The position numbers were made by a program, and so were the translations under genes. DNA of 64,000 bases from SHWB01 sp050246875 (GTDB lineage Bacteria > Pseudomonadota > Alphaproteobacteria > UBA6615): assembly GCA_050246875.1 (NCBI GenBank), contig JBFWVF010000004.1, forward strand, positions 248,001 to 312,000. The letters run 5' to 3'. Below the pieces are notes generated by a model. It was not told where the DNA came from and made no database searches. It was given only the letters and a program-made list of their open reading frames with translations. This document shows positions 17,168 through 25,218 of this stretch, in pieces. Each line of letters starts with the position of its first letter. The first letter of the stretch is position 1.

Positions 17168-18073
17168 CTACTCCGCGGCGCGCGCCGCCATGCCGGTTTC
17201 GCCGCGCACCAGCGCGTCGTAGTCGGTCATCAGGCGACGGGTGATTTCGCCGACCTGGAAGAAGTGCTCGCCGGCGATTTCGGCGATCGGAGTCACCTCC
17301 GCGGCCGTGCCGGTGACGAAGACCTCGCTGAAGCCCGGCAGCTCGGACGGCAGGATCGCCCGCTCGACCACCTCGTAGCCGGCGGCGCGGGCGAGACCGA
17401 TGACCGTGCGCCGCGTGATGCCGTCGAGGAAGCAGTCGGGAACCGGCGTGTTGATGACGCCGTCCTTGATCAGGAAGATGTTGGCGCCCGTCGTCTCGGC
17501 GACGCGGCCGCGCCAGTCGAGCATCAGCGCGTCGGAATAGCCGCGCGCCTCGGCGGCATGCTTCGACATGGTGGCGATCATGTAGAGGCCGGCGGCCTTC
17601 GCCTTCACCGGCGCGGTCGCCGGATCAGGCCGGCGCCACGGCGCCCAGTCGATGCGGATGCCCTTCATGCGCGCTTCCGGCGTGAAGTAGGACGGCCACT
17701 GCCAGACGGCGATGGCGACCTGGGTCGAGGTCTTCTGCGCCGACACGCCCATCTGCTCCGGCCCGCGCCAGGCGATGGGACGGAGATAGGCGTCGGCGAA
17801 GCCCGAGCGCTTCAGCGCCTCGCGGCTCGCCGCGTCCAGCTCGGCCACGCTGTAGGGCACCTTCATGCCGAGGATATTGGCCGACGAGTGCAGGCGCTCG
17901 TTGTGCTCGGTCATCTTGAAGACGGTGCCGTTGTAGGCACGCATGCCCTCGAAGACGCACGAGGCGTAGTGCAGGCCGTGGTTCAGCACATGCAGGTTGG
18001 CTTCGCGCCACGGCACGAAGGTCCCGTTCATCCAGATGACGCCGTCGCGGTCGTCGTAGCGCTGCTCGATCAT
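17168..18073 (-). CDS. ilvE: Branched-chain amino acid aminotransferase
   Basis: 301 aa, class IV PLP fold. It moves the amino group between 2-oxoglutarate/glutamate and leucine, isoleucine or valine keto acids. Marks: HYASCVFEGMRAY, LRPIAWRG, the PLP Lys in VKAKAAGLYMIA, SDALMLDWRGRVAETTGANIF and CFLDGITRRTVI. The length matches IlvE. It heads an operon with the amidohydrolase (7 bp gap) and MOSC genes, and diverges from the PetP-like MarR gene, an arrangement common in alphaproteobacteria. The shared 109-bp gap probably holds promoters for both directions. Confidence 0.92.
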   Translation of the reverse strand: MIEQRYDDRDGVIWMNGTFVPWREANLHVLNHGLHYASCVFEGMRAYNGTVFKMTEHNERLHSSANILGMKVPYSVAELDAASREALKRSGFADAYLRPIAWRGPEQMGVSAQKTSTQVAIAVWQWPSYFTPEARMKGIRIDWAPWRRPDPATAPVKAKAAGLYMIATMSKHAAEARGYSDALMLDWRGRVAETTGANIFLIKDGVINTPVPDCFLDGITRRTVIGLARAAGYEVVERAILPSELPGFSEVFVTGTAAEVTPIAEIAGEHFFQVGEITRRLMTDYDALVRGETGMAARAAE

Positions 18074-18146
18074 GGCGGTACCCCGGCCCGGTGGTCACTT
18101 TCCTCTGCCCGCATCCCGTTTCGGGACATTTCGTTTCACGGCGGGC

Positions 18147-18176
18147 TTGCGGTGGGTAACATTCCTCGGCTATTAA
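18147..18176 (+). promoter_or_regulatory. Candidate promoter of the MarR/PetP gene, leaderless
   Basis: TTGCGG at 18147-18152 and TATTAA at 18171-18176 are 18 bp apart. The ATG at 18183 begins 6 nt after the -10 hexamer, where transcription would be expected to start, and no Shine-Dalgarno sequence is visible. The transcript may therefore be leaderless. Confidence 0.45.
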
Positions 18177-18182
18177 GTCAAC

Positions 18183-18704
18183 ATGGCTGACCAAAAGCCC
18201 TTGATCAATCCGCTGTTCCTGCGCGAGGACGATCTGCGCCAGGGCATCGAGATGCTGTTCTACGCCTACCGCGATTTCACCTCCGAGCCCGATGCCATCC
18301 TCGAGCGTCACAGCTTCGGCCGCGCGCATCATCGTGCCATCTACTTCGTCGGCCGCCATCCGCGCATCGCGGTGTCGGAACTGCTCGACATCCTCAAGAT
18401 CACCAAGCAGTCGCTGTCGCGTGTGCTCGGTGCGCTGATCGAGCAGGGCTACATCGACCAGCGCGCCGACCCGGCCGACCGGCGGCGCAAGCTGCTGACG
18501 CTGACCGAGAAGGGCCGCGCGCTTGAACGCGACCTGTCGACGCCGCAGATGGCGCGCTTCGCCCGCGCCTATCGCGAGGCCGGTGCCGAGGCCGTCGACG
18601 GCTTCCGCCGTGTCCTCACGGGTATCGTCAACGCCGAGAACCGCGGCCGCATCGCCCGCGCCGACGAGCAGCCGCCGGGGCGGGCGCGGGCGCGGCGGGG
18701 CTGA
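18183..18704 (+). CDS. petP: MarR-family regulator, PetP-like
   Basis: 173 aa. A winged helix-turn-helix of the MarR family occupies about residues 55-110: HPRIAVSELLDILKITKQSLSRVL as the HTH and DPADRRRKLLTLTEKG as the wing. The N-terminus LREDDLRQGIEMLFYAYRDF and GFGRAHHRA-type sequence (here SFGRAHHRA) match the PetP branch, linked in Rhodobacter capsulatus to cytochrome bc1 expression together with PetR. It diverges from ilvE. A PetR-like regulator gene lies 2.5 kb downstream, separated by a lipoprotein pair and a flavin reductase gene. The basic tail GRARARRG is unusual. Symbol by resemblance, not proof. Confidence 0.8.
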   Translation: MADQKPLINPLFLREDDLRQGIEMLFYAYRDFTSEPDAILERHSFGRAHHRAIYFVGRHPRIAVSELLDILKITKQSLSRVLGALIEQGYIDQRADPADRRRKLLTLTEKGRALERDLSTPQMARFARAYREAGAEAVDGFRRVLTGIVNAENRGRIARADEQPPGRARARRG

Positions 18705-18711
18705 ACTCGGA

Positions 18712-19881
18712 TTACGGCGCAAGGGCGACCGAGTAAGTCAGGCGCTCGATGGCATAGCCCACCTGACCGCTAATAGGACCGCTGCGTATGACGGACCACC
18801 AGTCCTCGTGAATGACCCAGCCCGTCTCGATGTCGATCAGCCCGAAACCGTTTAGCTGGAATGACCGGACCTTCTCGTCCCTGGGATTTGCAATTGACGC
18901 GTCGAGATCGACGACCACAACCCGCCGTCCGCGCCACATGCTCCGGCCCAAGACTTTCGCCTGACTGACGTGGTGGCCTCTTTCGCCGCCACGGACCGCA
19001 GGCGTGTCGTTCTGTAGCACGAACCGGTCACCCACCTTCAGCACGGCAGCCCGGGGCATGTTCAGTTGCAGGAGCCCGATTGGCGCGCCCGGCAATGACT
19101 GCGGCACTCCGCTGCCCGAGCTGGATGTGCTCGTCAAAACCTGCCCGTCGACCTCTACTGCCTGCAGGCGCCCAACAGCGTCAAAGGCGGCTGCCACCTG
19201 TCCCGAAGCCGTTGCCGCGGAGGGGCGGTGCGACGCCAAGCTGGCAAGTTGTACGCCGCCATTCGGCAGCCGCTCGGCGTGCACAGTGCCCCGCCATGCC
19301 TCCTCACCGGTCTGCTCGGTCCCGCTGCCCAAAATGAACACGCGCCGCTCGCGCGACAGGTCAAAAGTCGATAGGGAGAACGGGGTCAGCGGCAAGCGTA
19401 TGCCGTTCGCAGACAAGTCTTCAATCCGGCCATAATAAGATCGTGGAGGCGGGAGGGACTCTAGCCCTTTGTCTGATTCCGCGGCGCTCTCCTCAGCCAG
19501 CAAGCTCATCTTGAGTTCGACGGCGGATGGATAATTCGGGCCGGTACGACCGAGGCCGAGCGGATCACGTGCTCTGACAGACGGAAGTGACGCCCACGGT
19601 GAAGAAGAGAACAGTGATGCCCTGGAAAGCTCGTATCCGGGCTTGTTGCACTCGACATAGATGAATTGATCCTGACGCGGCACCTCTATCGATTCGGGCG
19701 TAGGACCGACGACGGCAATCAGTTTGCCCGCCTGCTCCAGAACGCAGGTCGACCACAGCGTGCTCGTGCTGATGGTGATCGTCTGCGTTGACGACGAAGC
19801 GCAGCCGACCGCCAACAGGACGGCAGCAATGCCAGCGAGCCGACCGATGCCTTGTGGACCGATGTGCAGCATGGCGGACAT
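18712..19881 (-). CDS. Lipoprotein with PEGA-like N-terminal domain, unknown function
   Basis: 389 aa from ATG 19881 (an ATG at 19872 is equally possible). The signal peptide ends in lipobox LLAVGC. Residues 31-90 are paralogous to the matching part of the next lipoprotein (19918-20553): both have Q-I, C-L, AG-I, PTP, D-I-VEC-K-GY in the same order. The remaining 300 residues are beta-rich (GRIEDLSANGIRLPL, VGDRFVLQND, RRVVVVDLDA) and unrecognised. Its base composition is visibly less GC-rich than the flanks and codon choice is looser, suggesting transfer. It is the second gene of a two-gene operon and converges on petP with a 7-bp gap. Confidence 0.72.
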   Translation of the reverse strand: MSAMLHIGPQGIGRLAGIAAVLLAVGCASSSTQTITISTSTLWSTCVLEQAGKLIAVVGPTPESIEVPRQDQFIYVECNKPGYELSRASLFSSSPWASLPSVRARDPLGLGRTGPNYPSAVELKMSLLAEESAAESDKGLESLPPPRSYYGRIEDLSANGIRLPLTPFSLSTFDLSRERRVFILGSGTEQTGEEAWRGTVHAERLPNGGVQLASLASHRPSAATASGQVAAAFDAVGRLQAVEVDGQVLTSTSSSGSGVPQSLPGAPIGLLQLNMPRAAVLKVGDRFVLQNDTPAVRGGERGHHVSQAKVLGRSMWRGRRVVVVDLDASIANPRDEKVRSFQLNGFGLIDIETGWVIHEDWWSVIRSGPISGQVGYAIERLTYSVALAP

Positions 19882-19917
19882 GCCCACCCGTTGACAGGAT
19901 CGGTGCTGCGCACTGTT

Positions 19918-20553
19918 TCAGCCCGAGGCGACGGCGTCCATCGGCAGCCAGGCGCGCGCCTTCTTTTCACCATCGACGACATACTCGAACAGGCCCCAAC
20001 TCCCCTGCTGGTGGACCAGGGAGAGCGACGTGCCCTTGGGAAACGTCGTCGCGGCGGAGCCCATGCTGGCTTCCGCGTACGCCGGGGCGGCGTCCTTCGT
20101 ACGCCAGTTGCCGCTGGAGGCTCCGGCCAGCGGCATCGCCGGCGCGGGAGCGATGCTCCCCACGGGCACCATCGAAACGGTGATGTGGTCGGCGTACTTG
20201 TTGTCGGCGCCGGAGGCCGAATCGATCGCCCAACCGATGCCGCCGCCGGCAAGGATGTTGCCCCAGGTCGCGCCCTGAATCTCCGACTTGATGTAGTAGG
20301 TCGCGTCCTGGTAGCCGGCCTTGGCGCACTCGACGTTGATGTCGTCCTTGGTCTTCTTGATCAGCACGGCGCCGGGCGTCGGATTGACGGCGCCGATGAT
20401 CTCGCCCGCCCGCTTGAGGTTGCAGTGCGCGCCGGGCGGGTTGGTATCGACGGCGATGTTCTGCGATGTCCCCTCGAGGACCGAGGCGCAGTTCGCGAGC
20501 GCCAACGGTAACAACAACACGGCAAGCAACGCGATCTTGCGCGGCATCGGCAT
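19918..20553 (-). CDS. Lipoprotein with PEGA-like and C-terminal SH3-like domains
   Basis: 211 aa from ATG 20553, which has a GGGGGG run just upstream; ATG 20547 is an alternative. Signal peptide with lipobox LALANC. A PEGA-like segment follows (DTNPPGAHCNLKRAGEIIG, NPTPGAVLI, INVECAKAGY), then a Gly-rich stretch GGGIGWAIDSASGAD, then a C-terminal SH3-like domain (KGTSLSLVHQQGSWGLFEY ending RAWLPMDAV). Together these suggest an outer-membrane lipoprotein facing peptidoglycan. Its stop is 36 bp before the start of the related lipoprotein, so the two are one operon. Confidence 0.75.
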   Translation of the reverse strand: MPMPRKIALLAVLLLPLALANCASVLEGTSQNIAVDTNPPGAHCNLKRAGEIIGAVNPTPGAVLIKKTKDDINVECAKAGYQDATYYIKSEIQGATWGNILAGGGIGWAIDSASGADNKYADHITVSMVPVGSIAPAPAMPLAGASSGNWRTKDAAPAYAEASMGSAATTFPKGTSLSLVHQQGSWGLFEYVVDGEKKARAWLPMDAVASG

Positions 20554-20600
20554 GGCCCCCCATTTCGCGCGTCCGGCACCATCCCCCGATGGCACGCCTG

Positions 20601-20661
20601 CCGCGAATATGGGGGTCATTATTCCACCGGATACAGTAGAACGACAGATATTTATTCGCGG
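20601..20661. repeat. 9-bp inverted repeat in an AT-richer upstream region
   Basis: CCGCGAATA at 20601-20609 and its exact complement TATTCGCGG at 20653-20661 flank 43 bp of noticeably AT-rich sequence, upstream of the lipoprotein operon and after the flavin reductase stop. It could be paired half-sites of a regulator looping over the promoter, or a remnant. Confidence 0.4.
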
Positions 20662-20676
20662 ATCGATGGTACGTCT

Positions 20677-21177
20677 TTACCCGCCGTAGAACACCTTCTC
20701 GCCGAGGTCCTTCATTTCGAGAATGGCGGCGTCGGGGCGCCCCTCGACCGGCCTGTTGAGATGCGCCTCGACGACTTCGCCGACGATGATGTGGTGGTCG
20801 CCGCGCGCCACCGTCTCGACCACCTTGCACTCGACGGCACCCAGCGCGTTGACCAGAAGCGGTGCGCCGGTCGTACCGTTCCGCACTGGCTCGCCGCCGA
20901 GCTTGTCGCCCTCGCGCGCGGCCGGCTTGAAGAAGCCGAAGGCCGCCCCCTGCTGGCCCTTCGCGAGCATGTTGAGTGCAAATGCGCCGGTACGGCCGAT
21001 CACCGCGCAGGCTCCGGAATCGGCCTTCACGGCCACGGCGACGAGCGGCGGGCTGAAGGACGTCTGCGTCACCCAGTTGACGGTGGCGGCGGCCACACCC
21101 TGTCCGTCCTCCGCCGTCAGCACGTAGATGCCGTAGGGGATCATGCGCAGGCTGGTCTTCTTCGCGGCGTCGTCCAT
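20677..21177 (-). CDS. Flavin reductase-like FMN-binding protein
   Basis: 166 aa, the size of the flavin reductase (DIM6/NTAB) family, which binds FMN and reduces it with NAD(P)H for a partner monooxygenase. Seen: IPYGIYVLTAEDGQGVAAATVNWVTQTSFSPPLVAVAV, with the Ser/Thr-rich FMN-phosphate site, and the C-terminal ARGDHHIIVGEV. No monooxygenase gene is adjacent. It diverges from the PetR-like regulator (68-bp gap) and lies between petP and petR, where other alphaproteobacteria often have nothing, so it may have come with the lipoprotein pair. Confidence 0.85.
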   Translation of the reverse strand: MDDAAKKTSLRMIPYGIYVLTAEDGQGVAAATVNWVTQTSFSPPLVAVAVKADSGACAVIGRTGAFALNMLAKGQQGAAFGFFKPAAREGDKLGGEPVRNGTTGAPLLVNALGAVECKVVETVARGDHHIIVGEVVEAHLNRPVEGRPDAAILEMKDLGEKVFYGG

Positions 21178-21233
21178 GGCTCTCGCTCCGGTGCGCTTCG
21201 GCGCGCCGGGGGACGCCCCGGCGCGAATGCCGC

Positions 21234-21239
21234 TATAGT
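21234..21239 (+). promoter_or_regulatory. Candidate -10 hexamer (TATAGT) of the response regulator gene, leaderless
   Basis: TATAGT ends 6 nt before ATG 21246, the same spacing as at the petP-like gene. There is no purine-rich ribosome binding site between them. No good -35 hexamer is seen. Confidence 0.4.
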
Positions 21240-21245
21240 CTAGCC

Positions 21246-21947
21246 ATGCAAGACGGCCAGCCGCACGTTCTCGTCGTCGATGACGACGCCCGCCTTCGCG
21301 ATTTGCTGCGCCGCTTCCTTGCCGAGCAGCAGTTCCGCGTGACGACGGCGGCGGACGCCGGGGAGGCGCGGACCCATCTGCGCTCCCTGGCCTTCGATCT
21401 CATCGTGCTCGACGTCATGATGCCCGGCGAGGACGGCCTGTCGCTGACGGCTGACCTCCGTCGGGACAGCGATGTGCCGATCCTGCTGCTGACGGCGCGC
21501 GGCGAACCCGAGGACCGCATCGCCGGGCTCGCCAGCGGCGCCGACGACTACCTCGGCAAGCCCTTCGAGCCGCGCGAACTGGTGCTCCGCATGCGGGCGA
21601 TCCTGCGGCGCTCGGGCGGCGGCGCACAGGCGCCCGTCGACACCGCACCGCCGCCCACCCTGCGTCTCGGCAGCTGCCTGTTCGATCGCGCGCGCGGCAC
21701 GCTCGCCGGACCGGCGGGCCAGATTCGCCTGACCGGCGCGGAGGCGCGCCTGCTCGCGGCGCTGGCCGAAACACCCGGCCGGCCCGTCAGCCGCGAGGCG
21801 CTGCGTGACGCCGGCCGCCTCGCCGGCAACGAACGCGCGGTCGATGTGCAGGTCACACGCCTGCGCCGCAAGATCGAGCCGGACCCGAAGCTGCCGCGCT
21901 ACCTGCAGACGGTGCGCGGCGAAGGATACGTGCTGTGGCCGGACTGA
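21246..21947 (+). CDS. petR: OmpR-family response regulator, PetR-like
   Basis: 233 aa. The receiver domain (about 8-120) has DDDAR acidic residues, phospho-acceptor Asp56 in LIVLDVMMPGEDGL, Thr in LLLTARGE and Lys in YLGKPFEPREL. A winged-helix effector domain (about 140-230) carries LTGAEARLLAALAE, DVQVTRLRRKIEPDP and the terminal VRGEGYVLWPD. The order and its kinase partner match the PetR locus of alphaproteobacteria, where PetR influences cytochrome bc1 genes. Its stop overlaps the kinase GTG start by 13 bp. Symbol by resemblance. Confidence 0.85.
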   Translation: MQDGQPHVLVVDDDARLRDLLRRFLAEQQFRVTTAADAGEARTHLRSLAFDLIVLDVMMPGEDGLSLTADLRRDSDVPILLLTARGEPEDRIAGLASGADDYLGKPFEPRELVLRMRAILRRSGGGAQAPVDTAPPPTLRLGSCLFDRARGTLAGPAGQIRLTGAEARLLAALAETPGRPVSREALRDAGRLAGNERAVDVQVTRLRRKIEPDPKLPRYLQTVRGEGYVLWPD

Positions 21948-23257
21948 GGGTGCGCCTGCGCGACGTGCTGCCGCACGGCCTGCTGCCGCGCACGCTGCTG
22001 ATCATCGTCGTGCCGCTGATCCTGCTGCAGGTGGTCAGCGGCATCATCTTCTACGACCGCCACTGGGCCAACGTGTCGCGCCACCGCGCCAACGCCGTCG
22101 TCGGCGACATCGCGCTCGTGACCGACATGCTGCGGACGCCGGGCAACGAGGCCAACGCCCAACGCGTCCTCGATCTCGCCCATACCGCCCTCGACCTCGA
22201 AATTCGCTTCGCGCCCGGCGAGATCCTGCCGAACGAGACCTGGCGGCCACGCACGACGCTGGAGCGCACGCTCGGGCGGTCGCTCGACGAGATGGTGCGC
22301 CGGCCTTTCGTCATCGACGCCGACAGCGTGCCCAAGCGAGTCATCATCTCCGTTCAGTATCAGGACGGTGTGCTGCACGTCTCTGCCAACGAAGAGCGCA
22401 TCATCAGCTCGACGACGACCATCTTCATCGTCTGGATGATCGCCACGTCCGTCATCCTGGTCGCGGTGGCGACGCTGTTCATGGCCAACCAGGTGACGCC
22501 CATTCGCCGTCTCGCCGCCGCCGCCGACGCCATCGGCAAGGGGCGGGACGCGCCCGACTTCAAGCCGTCCGGCGCGACCGAAGTGCGCCAGGCCGCCACC
22601 GCCTTCCTTGCCATGCGCGACCGCATCGCCCGCCAGATCCAGCAACGCACCGAGATGCTGGCCGGCGTGTCGCACGATCTGCGCACGCCGCTGACCCGCA
22701 TGAAGCTCGAACTCGCGCTGCTCGGCGAGGAGGCGGAACTCGGCGAACTGAAGCGCGACGTCGCCGAGATGGAGCGCATGATCGAGGGCTATCTCGCCTT
22801 CGCCCGTGGCGAAGGCACCGAGGCACCGCGGCCGACCGACGTCGCGGCGCTGGTCGTCGATGTCGCCCGCGCCGCGCGCCGGCAAGGCGTGTCCGTAGAT
22901 GCCGACGCGAGCGAACCGCTGGTGCTGCCGTTGCGCGAGGGCGCCATGCGCCGCTGCATCGCCAATCTCGTCGACAATGCGACCACGTGGGGCAGGCACG
23001 TGGTCGTCTCGGCGCGGCGCAACGGCACGGCGGTGGAGATTTCCGTGGAGGATGACGGCCCGGGCATTCCCCCCGAACAGCGCGAAGCCGCGTTCCGGCC
23101 GTTCCACCGCCTCGACCCGTCGCGCAACCCGGCGACGGGCGGTACCGGCCTCGGCCTCGCCATCGCGCGCGAGATCGTGCTCGCCCATGGCGGCGAGATC
23201 AGCCTCGGCACGGCGCGGCTGGGCGGATTGCGCGCGCTGGTGCGCCTGCCGGTTTAG
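21935..23257 (+). CDS. EnvZ-type sensor histidine kinase
   Basis: 440 aa from GTG 21935, inside the end of the regulator gene. TM1 (about 15-35) and TM2 (about 160-185) bracket a periplasmic sensor of roughly 120 residues. A HAMP segment (NQVTPIRRLAAAADAIGKG) leads to the phospho-acceptor His247 in GVSHDLRTPLTRMKLE. The ATP-binding domain has the N box NLVDNATTWG, G1 DDGPGIPPEQ and G2 GGTGLGLAI. All catalytic motifs are intact. The partner is the overlapping response regulator. The stimulus is unknown. Confidence 0.92.
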   Translation: MAGLRVRLRDVLPHGLLPRTLLIIVVPLILLQVVSGIIFYDRHWANVSRHRANAVVGDIALVTDMLRTPGNEANAQRVLDLAHTALDLEIRFAPGEILPNETWRPRTTLERTLGRSLDEMVRRPFVIDADSVPKRVIISVQYQDGVLHVSANEERIISSTTTIFIVWMIATSVILVAVATLFMANQVTPIRRLAAAADAIGKGRDAPDFKPSGATEVRQAATAFLAMRDRIARQIQQRTEMLAGVSHDLRTPLTRMKLELALLGEEAELGELKRDVAEMERMIEGYLAFARGEGTEAPRPTDVAALVVDVARAARRQGVSVDADASEPLVLPLREGAMRRCIANLVDNATTWGRHVVVSARRNGTAVEISVEDDGPGIPPEQREAAFRPFHRLDPSRNPATGGTGLGLAIAREIVLAHGGEISLGTARLGGLRALVRLPV

Positions 23258-23294
23258 GCGCAGAGTGCCGCGATCACGCTGCGGGGGAAATGTC

Positions 23295-23636
23295 ATGTTC
23301 CGTCGTTGTGTCGCCGCCTTCCTGCTCGTCGCCGGCATCGCCGGAGGCGCCAGCGAAGCCCGCGCCGGGTTCATCAATGGCGCGGAATACCTCGACATGG
23401 AGGACTACGACCGCACCACCTACGTCATGGGGCTCATCGACATGCTGGAGGAAATGGGGCGCGCCAACCACACGGTCGCCGACTTCCTGAACAGGGTCGT
23501 ACGCTGCACCGGGCACATGAACGGCGACCAGTTGCGCGACTTCGTCGACACCTACATGGCGTCGGACCGCTCACTCGAGCAGTACTCCATGGCCAGCAAC
23601 GTCTCGGGCGCGCTCAATACGCGCTGTCCCTATTGA
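23295..23636 (+). CDS. Small secreted protein, unknown function
   Basis: 113 aa; ATG 23295 follows GGGGGAA. Signal peptide VAAFLLVAGIAGGASEARA, then a roughly 90-residue acidic alpha-helical domain with exactly two Cys (VVRCTGHM and the terminal NTRCPY) that could form one disulfide. The YVMGLIDML and DYDRTTYV patterns resemble small secreted Rap1a/Tai-type proteins, but the similarity is weak. It lies 37 bp after the histidine kinase gene on the same strand and may be co-transcribed; a link to the kinase sensor is speculation. Confidence 0.65.
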   Translation: MFRRCVAAFLLVAGIAGGASEARAGFINGAEYLDMEDYDRTTYVMGLIDMLEEMGRANHTVADFLNRVVRCTGHMNGDQLRDFVDTYMASDRSLEQYSMASNVSGALNTRCPY

Positions 23637-23783
23637 CCGGGCGCGCGACGGCCCGATGGAAAGCGCCCCGCGCCGCACCAAATAAGCTAGACTGTCATTC
23701 CGGACGATCGCTCGCGCCGGCATCCATGTCCGCGCCGTGCCCCCGACGGGAAGCGCCGCCGGGCCAGACCTGATCGGCATCCC

Positions 23784-24821
23784 ATGTCGCCTGCAAAAGA
23801 CGCCCGCCCCGACACCGACGGGCGAGGTGCAACTGGCCTCGACACCGCGGCATTCCAGAAGCCGCTCGCCGGCACGGCCATCGTCCAGGCTGCGACGACT
23901 TTCGGCGGCCTGATCGCCACGCTCGCCGCGATGTACGTCGTCGCGGCGCACGCTTGGTGGCTCGCCCTGCCGCTGGCGCCGCTGGCCGCCGGCTTTCTCG
24001 TGCGCCTGTTCATCATCCAGCACGATTGCGGCCATCGCTCATTCTTCGCCACGCGTCGGGCCAACGACATCATGGGCTTCGCCTGCAGCCTCGCCACCAT
24101 GACGCCCTACGCGTCATGGCGGCGCCAGCACGCCGGCCATCACACCATGTGGAACAACCTCGACCGCCGCGACACCGGGGTCGACATCTATTCCACGTGC
24201 CTCACGGTCGCCGAGTACCATGCCCTGCCGCGCTGGCGCCGGCTGGGCTACCGCGTCAGCCGCAACCCGATCGTCACCAACCTGCTGCTGCCGCCGCTGA
24301 TCTTCACGCTGCTCTATCGCCTGCCCTTCGATACGCCGAAGGCACAGCGCCGCGAACGCCGCTCGGTGTTCGTCACCAACCTGGCGCTCATCGCACTGTT
24401 CGGTGGCCTCGGCCTCGCGCTCGGCTTCGGCGAGGTTCTGGCGGTGCAGCTACCGGTGATCGCGCTCGCCGCCATCATCGGCGTCTGGCTGTTCTCGGTG
24501 CAGCACAAGGCCGAGCGCACGCTGTGGGCGCGCGAAGCGGCTTGGACTCGCGAAACGGCAGCGCTCCTGGGCTCGACCTGGCTGCGCCTGCCCCGCGTGC
24601 TGCAATGGTTCACCGGCAGCATCGGCCTGCACCACCTGCATCACCTCAATCCGCGCATCCCCAACTACCGGCTGCAACGATGCTGCGAGGCCATCCCGGC
24701 CCTTCGGCAAGCGCCCTCGCTGAGCCTGCGCGGCGGCCTCGCGGCGATGCGCTACGCGCTGTGGGACGAGGGCCTGCAGCGCATGGTGACGTTTCGCGCT
24801 GCCGGGCGGGCAGCAGCCTAG
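23784..24821 (+). CDS. Membrane fatty acid desaturase
   Basis: 345 aa integral membrane di-iron enzyme. The three His boxes are present: HDCGHRSFF, WRRQHAGHHTMWNN and HHLHHLNPRIPNY, with four to six hydrophobic spans between them (for example LAALYVVAAHAWWLALPLAPLAAG-type segments near 40-75 and two pairs near 160-230). It inserts a double bond into lipid-bound acyl chains using O2. The N-terminal 25 residues are polar. Its stop codon overlaps that of the convergent CsaA-like gene in the tetranucleotide CTAG. Confidence 0.9.
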   Translation: MSPAKDARPDTDGRGATGLDTAAFQKPLAGTAIVQAATTFGGLIATLAAMYVVAAHAWWLALPLAPLAAGFLVRLFIIQHDCGHRSFFATRRANDIMGFACSLATMTPYASWRRQHAGHHTMWNNLDRRDTGVDIYSTCLTVAEYHALPRWRRLGYRVSRNPIVTNLLLPPLIFTLLYRLPFDTPKAQRRERRSVFVTNLALIALFGGLGLALGFGEVLAVQLPVIALAAIIGVWLFSVQHKAERTLWAREAAWTRETAALLGSTWLRLPRVLQWFTGSIGLHHLHHLNPRIPNYRLQRCCEAIPALRQAPSLSLRGGLAAMRYALWDEGLQRMVTFRAAGRAAA

Positions 24822-25153
24822 AACAGCCGCCCGCCGTTGGGCACGGCGAGGTCGGGCGCAATCAGCACCACGCCGCCCTCGGGATCGGGGAAGCCCAGCA
24901 CCAGCACCTCGGACATGAAGGGGCCGATCTGGCGCGGCGGGAAATTCACCACCGCGGCGACCTGCCGGCCGACCAGCGTTTCGCGCTCATAGTGCTTGGT
25001 GATCTGGGCCGAACTGCGCTTTGTGCCGATCTCGGACCCGAAATCGACCGTCAGCCGGTAGGCCGGTTTGCGCGCCTGGGGAAACTCGTCGGCGGCGACG
25101 ATCGTGCCGACGCGGATGTCGACCTTGAGGAAATCGTCGAAGGAAATGGTCAT
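24818..25153 (-). CDS. CsaA-like tRNA-binding-domain protein
   Basis: 111 aa, one OB-fold tRNA-binding domain like that of MetRS C-termini and CsaA. Seen: FLKVDIRVGTIVAADEFPQARKPAYRLTVDFG, RSSAQITKHY, LVGRQVAAVVNFPPRQIGPFMSEVLVLGF and the terminal PNGGRLF. CsaA is described as an export-related chaperone, and tRNA binding is shown for relatives. It sits 65 bp downstream of the phasin gene, probably in the same transcript. The convergent desaturase shares its stop as CTAG. Confidence 0.85.
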   Translation of the reverse strand: MTISFDDFLKVDIRVGTIVAADEFPQARKPAYRLTVDFGSEIGTKRSSAQITKHYERETLVGRQVAAVVNFPPRQIGPFMSEVLVLGFPDPEGGVVLIAPDLAVPNGGRLF

Positions 25154-25218
25154 GTCACGCACTCCCGGCCAGCCCGCGCGCCGCATACAGGCGCCCGGGC
25201 GGCCAGGGCAAGCGTGGA

